Source of the DNA: Candidatus Brocadiaceae bacterium
Lineage (GTDB): Bacteria > Planctomycetota > Brocadiia > Brocadiales > Bathyanammoxibiaceae
NCBI GenBank assembly: GCA_030018855.1
Contig: JASEHG010000010.1
Coordinates: 1-20,243, forward strand
Length of the DNA: 20,243 nucleotides
Direction of reading: 5' to 3'
Made by a program: the position numbers and the translations under genes. The notes beneath the pieces were generated by a model, which saw only the letters and a list, made by a program, of their open reading frames with translations, was not told where the DNA came from and made no database searches. Below, piece after piece: positions 1 to 5,103 of this stretch. Numbering within the stretch: the stretch's first letter is position 1; every line of letters begins with the position of its first letter.

Positions 1-60
1 TAGATTCTTCGGCCGCTTCCCCTTCTCCGCCTAAGGCGGATCAAGGCTTCGGCTCAGAAT
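1..60. repeat. dispersed palindromic repeat element, possibly cut by the window edge
   Basis: This stretch has outer arms ATTCT (5-9) and AGAAT (55-59) around a perfect TCCGCCT-A-AGGCGGA palindrome at 26-40. The same 15-mer, with a different middle base, recurs at 5230-5244 and 6879-6893, so it is a dispersed repeat family. It lies downstream of the minus-strand gene ending at 122. It could serve as a transcription stop hairpin, but no T-run follows. Confidence 0.55.
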
Positions 61-121
61 GACGTGTGCGTAGGGTTTTTCAAAGGTCTCCATCTATATC
101 TATAAACCTGTGCAGAACCCC

Positions 122-853
122 TTACTCTTCCGTTATCTTCTTCTCTTCGGCAGAGGGACTCTGCATGGAGAATAGACGCCCCCTGGAGTTTATTAGAAGC
201 AGTACCCTCTCGGTGACCATGATATAGATTATAAGTACTGGTACGGCTGCGGGGGCGATAATGAGGAGCATAGAGAGACCGACGAAGAATACAGGAAAGA
301 AGGCTATGAGTATGGGGAATATTAATAGGAAGACGCAGATGGCCAGGCCTATCCCGAAGACCAGTACGAAAGGCAGGAGGAAGATGGAGAAGAGGGCCAG
401 ACAAAACTTCTTGAAACCTCCCTCTATCTTTCTGTCAGAGATATATAGACCACCAGGATACCCCTCTTCCTCCGGGAGGAAACCCTCCACTTCCTCCTCT
501 TCTACCAGGACCTCCTTTGGAGGTCTCTTTCTTTCTATTCTAGGAAACCCTTCCTCTGTGGCGGGTCTCCCCCTTTCTAGTTCAGGCCCTTGTGCGGTGG
601 GACTATAGGGTCTTGCCTCCTTTGGTAACTCCCCCTCCAGTGGGAGGCCGGCCTCCAGGCCTTCTAGCCCTTCCGTACCTCTCCTATACCACGTCCAGGG
701 CCGCCACCAGGAGGATGCACTACCTTCTTCCTCTGGGAGTTCGGGTGACAGGGTCTCTTCCGATGGAGGAGGGCCTGCCTCTTCTTCTATAAGCCTTTCT
801 TCAGTCTCCTCTTTATCCCCGCTGACCCACGTCCATGGAGCCCACCACGCCAT
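122..853 (-). CDS. hypothetical membrane protein with two WWxPWTW motifs
   Basis: A 243-aa protein I do not recognise. Two near-identical Trp-rich motifs lie at residues 3-9 (WWAPWTW) and 49-55 (WWRPWTW). Each is followed by a Glu/Pro-rich acidic stretch, making residues 10-135 low-complexity. Residues about 149-212 are almost continuously hydrophobic, enough for two or three membrane segments, and a short charged tail (SAEEKKITEE) follows. The N-terminal half has no signal peptide, so it is probably cytoplasmic and attached to the membrane by the C-terminal half. The start is supported by a purine-rich AAGGGG about 8 nt upstream of the ATG. It lies 215 nt downstream of ispF on the same strand, with repeats between them. 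Overlapping plus-strand frames look like shadows: they have no recognisable domain, whereas this frame has a coherent soluble-then-membrane layout. Confidence 0.7.
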   Translation of the reverse strand: MAWWAPWTWVSGDKEETEERLIEEEAGPPPSEETLSPELPEEEGSASSWWRPWTWYRRGTEGLEGLEAGLPLEGELPKEARPYSPTAQGPELERGRPATEEGFPRIERKRPPKEVLVEEEEVEGFLPEEEGYPGGLYISDRKIEGGFKKFCLALFSIFLLPFVLVFGIGLAICVFLLIFPILIAFFPVFFVGLSMLLIIAPAAVPVLIIYIMVTERVLLLINSRGRLFSMQSPSAEEKKITEE

Positions 854-1068
854 GCCTTTTTCCCCTTTTAAAAGCCCTTGGGTTCGGAGTAGGAGTTATG
901 GAGTAAGACCGCACCCTACTCCCCCCTTCTCTCCGTGTCAAGATAATACCCCGCCACCCCTGGACTGTCAAGCTAACGTATACGCTGTCTTAGTAGGGGC
1001 GAACGGCCGTTCGCCCCTACTTAGGGCAGGGGTAAACCCTGTCCCTACTACGAACAATACAATCTGTC
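854..1068. other. intergenic spacer rich in inverted repeats
   Basis: No gene is seen in this 215-nt gap between ispF and the Trp-motif membrane protein. It contains GGAGTAGG/CCTACTCC inverted arms near 886-919 and the nested palindromes annotated separately at 991-1050. Both flanking genes point left, so a hairpin here would form in a transcript running from ispF into the next gene. No Rho-independent T-run was found. Confidence 0.5.
991..1050. repeat. nested perfect palindrome
   Basis: Positions 992-1021 form a perfect 30-nt palindrome whose half-site is AGTAGGGGCGAACGG. Directly after it, 1022-1047 forms an imperfect hairpin (TAGGGCAGGG against CCCTGTCCCTA). The outermost arms TAGTAGGG (991-998) and CCCTACTA (1043-1050) are also exact inverted copies and enclose both. 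The arrangement could fold as a single long structure or as two hairpins. It is probably an intergenic dispersed repeat (REP/MITE-like), though no second copy lies in this window. Confidence 0.7.
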
Positions 1069-1545
1069 TCAGGCGGACAGAAGGGTCACGGCGGCGTGGG
1101 TGGCTATGGCCTCCCCCCTACCGATAGCGTCCAGTCCCTCCATGGTAGTGGCCTTTACATTTACCCTCTCGTGTGAGATACCCAGTAGCTGAGCCACCTT
1201 CTGTCTCATCTCTACTTTTTTGGGTCCCAGTCTGGGCCTCTGGGCCAGGACCATTACGTCTACATTATTTACCCTGAACCCCTTTTCTCTTATCAACTCC
1301 ATGACCTTTCCTGTGAGCAGGGCGCTGGGGATACCTTTCCATCTGGGGTCATCGTCGGGGAAGTGTTCTCCTATGTCTCCAAGGGCGGCGGCCCCGAGGA
1401 GGGCGTCGCATATGGCGTGCAGTACCACATCGGCGTCGGAATGGCCGAGGAGCCCTACGGGGGAGTCAAACTCTATCCCTCCCAGGAATAATTTGCGTCC
1501 CTCTACCAATCTATGGATGTCGTAACCTATTCCCAGGAGTAACAT
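1069..1545 (-). CDS. ispF: 2-C-methyl-D-erythritol 2,4-cyclodiphosphate synthase
   Basis: IspF converts CDP-ME 2-phosphate into ME-2,4-cyclodiphosphate with release of CMP, the fifth step of the MEP isoprenoid pathway, in the cytoplasm. The 158-aa length is typical and the whole family pattern is present: GYDIHR with the metal ligands D9 and H11, GHSDAD (34-39), H43 as the third metal ligand, the FPDDDP loop (62-67), and the C-terminal KATTMEGLDAIGRGEAI signature (131-147). The start gives the usual short hydrophobic lead MLLLGIGYD, although no clear Shine-Dalgarno is visible. The usual partner IspD is not adjacent. A separate 109-nt AT-rich repeat region divides it from the upstream GTPase gene, so co-transcription is possible but not certain. 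Confidence 0.97.
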   Translation of the reverse strand: MLLLGIGYDIHRLVEGRKLFLGGIEFDSPVGLLGHSDADVVLHAICDALLGAAALGDIGEHFPDDDPRWKGIPSALLTGKVMELIREKGFRVNNVDVMVLAQRPRLGPKKVEMRQKVAQLLGISHERVNVKATTMEGLDAIGRGEAIATHAAVTLLSA

Positions 1546-1556
1546 GGCAGGAATGT

Positions 1557-1652
1557 TAGATTTAGAGATTTAAAGATTCTAGATCTGGAGATTTAAAGGT
1601 TTAGAATGTAGGGTCTCAGATCTAAAATCGTAAATCTCAAAATCACAAATTC
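1557..1652. repeat. AT-rich simple repeat with inverted halves
   Basis: The left half is built of degenerate units like AGATTTA and AGATTTAA. The right half holds the complementary kind (TCTAAAATCG, TAAATCTCAA, AATCACAAATT). The two halves are approximate inverted copies, so the spacer between the GTPase gene and ispF could fold into an imperfect stem. No gene is seen in it. Confidence 0.5.
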
Positions 1653-1654
1653 TC

Positions 1655-3370
1655 TTAAGGGAGGGTGCTCTTCCCGATAAGGGCCCTCACCTTATCGGCC
1701 AGCTCGTTCAGTTCTGCCAGGTGTTTCATAGCCACCTCCCGTTCTGACCAACGGGTGTCCCTGAAAGAGCCGACGTTATTCTCAATGTCCTCTATGACCC
1801 TGTCTATGAATTTATCTAACTCAGTGGACATGAAGCTGGTAAAGCGCTCACAGTGGACGTCAACCCGCTTGAGCAATTCGTTGCGGAAGGCCTTGCGCTT
1901 ATGAGGAACCATGATGAAGCCTACCCCGATGAGGATGGCGGCCACGGGGGCAAGGAACCAGAGGAAGAAACCAAACCCTCCCAGGGCGGCCAGGGCTACT
2001 CCTTCCAGGGCCAGAAAACTGGCCAGACCACTCTGGGCTACTACCCTTAGCCTGTCTGCCTCCTTGTTTATGTCAAACTCCCTGTACTCCTTGGAGTGCT
2101 CGCGGAGGAGATACTGTAGCTCGTTCTTTTTGTCCTCAAAGGAAAGACTACCGGTTCGTTCCTCTCCAGGCTTTTTCTGCCCCTTTTCCGAGCTCTTGTA
2201 GTCCAGGGCCATTTCCCATAGGGAACGATTGTTCCTGGTCACGTAATCTACCGCATCATCTATTACCCGGTCCAGGTCTTCCAGGGGATTGGATAGACCG
2301 GTTAAATCTTTACGGAAGCGGTCTGCAATCTTTTCTCGGGAGAACAAAGAGGCCATGAGTGCCCTGGTGGTCATGTGAAAACTCAGGAAGGTGTCCAGTC
2401 TCTCCTTTAACCTGGTAAAGGCCGACTGTATCTCGCCCTTGTATTTCTGGCAGTAGTCCTGCATGTCTTCCTTTTTGCTCTTGAGCCGGGCCTCAAGTCT
2501 CTCTATCCCCGCTATCTCGGTGTTGTAGCGGGTGATGTTACCCTGCAAATCCTGTCGTAGTTCACCAAAGACGCTAGAAAGGAACTTCAAAGGGCTGAGG
2601 TACTTTAACTCCATCTTTACGTCCAGGTCCAGTTTTTCGTTGATGAAATCCTCTACCTCCGCTACATTGCTTTTCTTGAGGAGTTCCGGGGACTTTGTCT
2701 CTTTGGCCCTGAAGGCCTCAACGCTGGACATGCTGAGTATCTTGGGTTCAAAGCCCATCAGTTTGTAGCAATTCTTTTCAATGAAGGATATTATCTCCCT
2801 CCGCTCCTCCTCCGTCTTCAGGTCTATCTTGCTGAGGACAAATAGTACCTTGCGACCCCACCTGCCTTTGAGTAACTGGAGGAATTGACATTCGCTCTCG
2901 GTAAGAGGTTTGTCAGAGGAGGTAATGAATATGACTAACTCAGCCCTATGGATAAAACCTTCAATAATCTTTTCGTGTTCTACAAAGACTGAGTTGGTGC
3001 CAGGAGTATCAATAAGGGTTATATCTTTAAGGGTTTCAAGAGGATATGTAACCCGGCAAAGGTTTTCCTGGATTTCTTCTATGTTGTAGCTATCCCCGTG
3101 GGTGAGGATGGTAATCTTGCGGGTAGTGGGGGTTGGTCCCTCACGGAGGATTTTCTCGCCTAGCAGGGCATTGATAAAACTAGACTTGCCTGAGTTATAC
3201 TCTCCTGCCACAAGCAGATAGAAAGGTTCTTCCATCTGGATGACCATGTCATGGACCTTTTGTTCAATGTCTGTCTGGCCCATGCGGCTGAAGAACTTTT
3301 CTACGTCTCTAAGGAGTTCGGCTACCTCGTGAAGGGTTCTTCTTATGTCTTTATTCTTGGTCAGGCTCAC
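1655..3370 (-). CDS. bacterial dynamin-like GTPase
   Basis: A 571-aa member of the dynamin superfamily: large GTPases that bind and remodel membranes or aid membrane repair. GTPase motifs are complete: G1 GEYNSGKSS (56-64), G2 threonines in PTPTTRKITIL (80-89), G3 DTPG (121-124), G4 SKID (180-183, S in place of the commoner T/N). Residues about 265-440 are helical and charged, consistent with the stalk. A hydrophobic hairpin at about 447-488 (GVALAALGGFGFFLWFLAPVAA...) matches the membrane-inserting paddle of BDLP/mitofusin-type bacterial dynamins, and a second helical stretch closes the protein. The start is GTG with a weak Shine-Dalgarno. A good promoter whose predicted start site lies about 39 nt upstream supports it over the next Met (residue 30). 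Bacterial dynamins often occur as adjacent pairs, but no partner is present here. Confidence 0.92.
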   Translation of the reverse strand: MSLTKNKDIRRTLHEVAELLRDVEKFFSRMGQTDIEQKVHDMVIQMEEPFYLLVAGEYNSGKSSFINALLGEKILREGPTPTTRKITILTHGDSYNIEEIQENLCRVTYPLETLKDITLIDTPGTNSVFVEHEKIIEGFIHRAELVIFITSSDKPLTESECQFLQLLKGRWGRKVLFVLSKIDLKTEEERREIISFIEKNCYKLMGFEPKILSMSSVEAFRAKETKSPELLKKSNVAEVEDFINEKLDLDVKMELKYLSPLKFLSSVFGELRQDLQGNITRYNTEIAGIERLEARLKSKKEDMQDYCQKYKGEIQSAFTRLKERLDTFLSFHMTTRALMASLFSREKIADRFRKDLTGLSNPLEDLDRVIDDAVDYVTRNNRSLWEMALDYKSSEKGQKKPGEERTGSLSFEDKKNELQYLLREHSKEYREFDINKEADRLRVVAQSGLASFLALEGVALAALGGFGFFLWFLAPVAAILIGVGFIMVPHKRKAFRNELLKRVDVHCERFTSFMSTELDKFIDRVIEDIENNVGSFRDTRWSEREVAMKHLAELNELADKVRALIGKSTLP

Positions 3371-3415
3371 TATAAGTCTTCGTATTTACAAAAGATACAA
3401 GAAACAATTGACGTA

Positions 3416-3443
3416 ATTATAAATTTTAATCCTTCCCAGTCAA
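3416..3443 (-). promoter_or_regulatory. sigma70-type promoter of the dynamin-like gene
   Basis: On the minus strand TTGACT (3443-3438) and a perfect TATAAT (3421-3416) are separated by 16 nt. The expected start site near 3409 gives a short leader of about 39 nt before the GTG at 3370. Confidence 0.65.
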
Positions 3444-3575
3444 GAAGATTTTACAATTTTTATGAGATTTTTTTAATAATCTCCTGTGGCACACCATCCA
3501 GCGTATTAGAGATTTATAACGTCTCAGGTATGGTATAGTCAACAAAAAATTATTGTGGACTAAGGGAAAAAAAGC

Positions 3576-3604
3576 TTGAAATCTTGGGATAAAGTTATTA
3601 TGTT
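3576..3604 (+). promoter_or_regulatory. candidate promoter for smpB-ssrA
   Basis: TTGAAA (3576-3581) and TATGTT (3599-3604) are separated by 17 nt, about 60 nt before the smpB ATG. The -10 matches the consensus at only four of six positions, so this is tentative. Confidence 0.35.
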
Positions 3605-3664
3605 TAACGGTTGCTTTGTAGGTAAGAATTTGTTATCCTTATCTTTAAAGGGCCGTATGCTCTA

Positions 3665-4105
3665 ATGGATGTAGTGGCCACTAACAGGCAGGCCCATTTT
3701 AAGTACCACCTCCTGGATAGGTATGAGGCGGGACTCGTCCTTAAGGGCAGTGAGGTAAAATCTTTAAGGAGCCGTAACGTAAGCCTTAGCGAGAGCTTCG
3801 CCCAGGTAAGAGACGGGGAGATATACCTGTATGGTATGCACATAGGCCCTTACGAGCAAGCAGGGATGGAAGCCCATGAGCCTAAGCGGCCCAGGAAGCT
3901 CTTGCTGAATAAGGAGGAGATTAAAAAGATTCTGGGTAAGATGCAACAACGTGGTTTTACGTTAGTGCCAGTTTCACTGTACTTTAAGAACGGCTATGCC
4001 AAGGTAGAGATTGCCTTAGCCAAAGGCAAGGACCTTGCCGACAAGCGGGAGACCCTACGCCGAAGAGTAGTTGAGCGTGAGGTACAAAGGGCCCTAAAGA
4101 GGTAA
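3665..4105 (+). CDS. smpB: SsrA-binding protein SmpB
   Basis: SmpB binds the tRNA-like end of tmRNA and delivers it to stalled ribosomes for trans-translation. The 146-aa protein has the family landmarks: an N-terminal NRQAHFKYHLLDRYEAGLVL segment, GSEVKSLR (28-35), a NVSLSESFAQV strand, LLLNKEEI, and the basic C-terminal tail with DKRETLRRR (about 126-134). The tail folds into the decoding centre. The genetic context is decisive: the tmRNA gene begins four nucleotides after the stop codon on the same strand. The ATG lacks a strong ribosome binding site; an AAAGGG lies rather far upstream. Confidence 0.97.
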   Translation: MDVVATNRQAHFKYHLLDRYEAGLVLKGSEVKSLRSRNVSLSESFAQVRDGEIYLYGMHIGPYEQAGMEAHEPKRPRKLLLNKEEIKKILGKMQQRGFTLVPVSLYFKNGYAKVEIALAKGKDLADKRETLRRRVVEREVQRALKR

Positions 4106-4108
4106 AAG

Positions 4109-4464
4109 GGGGGCGAAGGGATTCGACCGTGCAGGTAGGTAAATGAGTGGCATGCTGAGGTTGTCAGGAGGCCTCGTAAAACACCTGGCGCAATGATAAA
4201 TGCCGAATACAATCTGGCAATGGCTGCCTAATTAGCAGCCCGTCTCTCCGGCCCTGCCTGCGGGGTTGGAAGGACGACAGCTAGCAGGCTGGCCCGACCC
4301 TTTTAGCTTGAGGAGGGACGGGCGAGAATAATGTCAGGCTAGTTGCTTCGGGACCCTGTCTATTGGGGCCTGAAAGTGACGAAGGTTAAAAAGATAGACT
4401 AAGCATGTAGAAGCCTTTACCAAGATGCATTGGGACGCGGGTTCAATTCCCGCCGCCTCCACCA
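4109..4464 (+). ncRNA. ssrA: transfer-messenger RNA (tmRNA, SsrA)
   Basis: tmRNA rescues stalled ribosomes and tags the nascent chain for degradation. The ends define it: 5' GGGGGCG (4109-4115) pairs over seven positions with CGCCTCC (4454-4460) before ACCA, and CCA is encoded. The third pair is G-U, the alanine identity element for AlaRS. The T-arm GCGGG-TTCAATT-CCCGC (4437-4453) and the GGGATTCGACC D-loop region near the 5' end are present. The tag frame opens at GCA (4190) and reads AMINAEYNLAMAA before TAA (4229-4231). The ending MAA is a slight variant of the usual LAA. It directly follows smpB, and the two are probably co-transcribed. No canonical terminator follows; a short GCACCT/AGGTGC inverted repeat (4474-4487) lies downstream without a T-run. 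Confidence 0.95.
4190..4231 (+). other. tmRNA tag-peptide reading frame
   Basis: Resume codon GCA at 4190-4192, then 12 further sense codons giving AMINAEYNLAMAA, and stop TAA at 4229-4231. The only nearby alternative (GCG at 4188) hits TGA after two codons, so this frame is preferred. Confidence 0.85.
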
Positions 4465-4502
4465 TCTCTTTGGCACCTGGAGGTGCTACTGCCCTCCCGT
4501 AA

Positions 4503-4952
4503 ATGACCAGGGCTCGGATTCTAATACTAGAAGAAGATAGACAGCTAGTGGATGAACTGCGGGATGACCTGGATTTAGTAGGTTTTGAAACCGAGGTGGC
4601 CCTAAGCAGTCAGGTTGCCTTTACTATATTAGAGGAAAGGAAGATGGACCTGGCCATCGTGGGAGCCAGCACCCAGGCTATTGACACCCTCAGAAAGCTT
4701 CACCAACAGTTCTCTAAATTGCCCATCATATTCCTGACAGAACAAAAATCCAAGCGATACCAATCCAGCCTCCTCAAGGAAGGGGCCTCTGCCGTCCTGG
4801 GAATGCCTCTGGATAAAGACCAGGTTATAGCAAAAATTGAACAGATAATAGAAAAACCAGTAGTACGACCCCCGAAGAAACGGCGGAAAAAGCCTTCAAA
4901 AGGGGTCTCTAAAAAGAAGAAAAAGAGGAAGAGTACCTACAGTGCCTCTTAA
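4503..4952 (+). CDS. pseudo-receiver (CheY-like) protein with Lys-rich tail
   Basis: A 149-aa protein. Residues 3-118 have the strand/helix pattern of a response-regulator receiver: ILILEEDRQLV with the acidic pair at the start, the PIIFLTE strand with the conserved Thr, and a terminal helix. Two key residues are missing. The strand that should carry the phosphoacceptor Asp reads DLAIVGAS, with Gly in its place, and the KP motif is MP (VLGMPLD), so the conserved Lys is Met. Phosphorylation by a histidine kinase is therefore unlikely, and it is better called a pseudo-receiver, perhaps a protein or nucleic-acid adaptor. Residues 123-146 are a run of Lys/Arg (RPPKKRRKKP...KKKKKRKS), which could bind nucleic acid or phospholipid. 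It starts 38 nt after ssrA; the ATG lacks a well-spaced Shine-Dalgarno. Confidence 0.8.
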   Translation: MTRARILILEEDRQLVDELRDDLDLVGFETEVALSSQVAFTILEERKMDLAIVGASTQAIDTLRKLHQQFSKLPIIFLTEQKSKRYQSSLLKEGASAVLGMPLDKDQVIAKIEQIIEKPVVRPPKKRRKKPSKGVSKKKKKRKSTYSAS

Positions 4953-4966
4953 AAACCCAGCAGACA

Positions 4967-5022
4967 GTAGGCAGTATGGAGTAGGTAGTAGAAAGAGTTA
5001 CTCCTTACTGCGTACTGCCTAC
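4967..5022. repeat. inverted repeat of GTAGGCAGTA type
   Basis: GTAGGCAGTA (4967-4976) and its exact complement TACTGCCTAC (5013-5022) flank further related units (GGAGTAGGTAGTAG, TTACTCCTTACTGC), forming an imperfect hairpin between the pseudo-receiver stop and the dacB start. A third, similar unit (TGCCTACTGCTTACTGC) lies inside dacB at 5103-5127. Confidence 0.7.
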
Positions 5023-5049
5023 CGCCAACCAAGTCGGGTTCGCGGTCAT

Positions 5050-5103
5050 GCCATGTACTACAGGAGTGCATGGCAAGCCATGTACCCTACGTGGTGCATG
5101 GTT
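5050..5103 (+). repeat. tandem 27-nt duplication carrying the dacB start codon
   Basis: Units 5050-5076 and 5077-5103 both begin GCCATGTAC and contain GTGCATGG near their ends, so each unit is itself roughly palindromic. The unit length, 27 nt, preserves the reading frame, and the candidate start ATG occurs at the same place in both copies (5053 and 5080). Confidence 0.7.

Larger units (their letters stand above)
3371..3664. other. divergent promoter region between GTPase and smpB
   Basis: This AT-rich 294-nt gap separates two divergently transcribed genes. No coding sequence was recognised. It holds a strong minus-strand promoter (3416-3443) and a weaker plus-strand candidate (3576-3604), listed separately. 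Confidence 0.7.

Noticed and set aside
54..608. Open frames 54-404 (minus) and 261-608 (plus) as genes
   Set aside because: Both overlap the 243-aa membrane protein in other frames, have no domain or coherent hydrophobic pattern, and lack ribosome binding sites.
4466..4500. Terminator or attenuator after ssrA (GCACCT/AGGTGC and GGAGG/CCTCC alternatives)
   Set aside because: Stems are short, the first has almost no loop, and no T-run follows. Mutually exclusive pairing is possible but too weak to annotate.
4942..5052. GTG at 4942 as the dacB start
   Set aside because: It would add 37 residues encoded by an inverted repeat and overlap the pseudo-receiver gene, moving the hydrophobic core far from the N-terminus.
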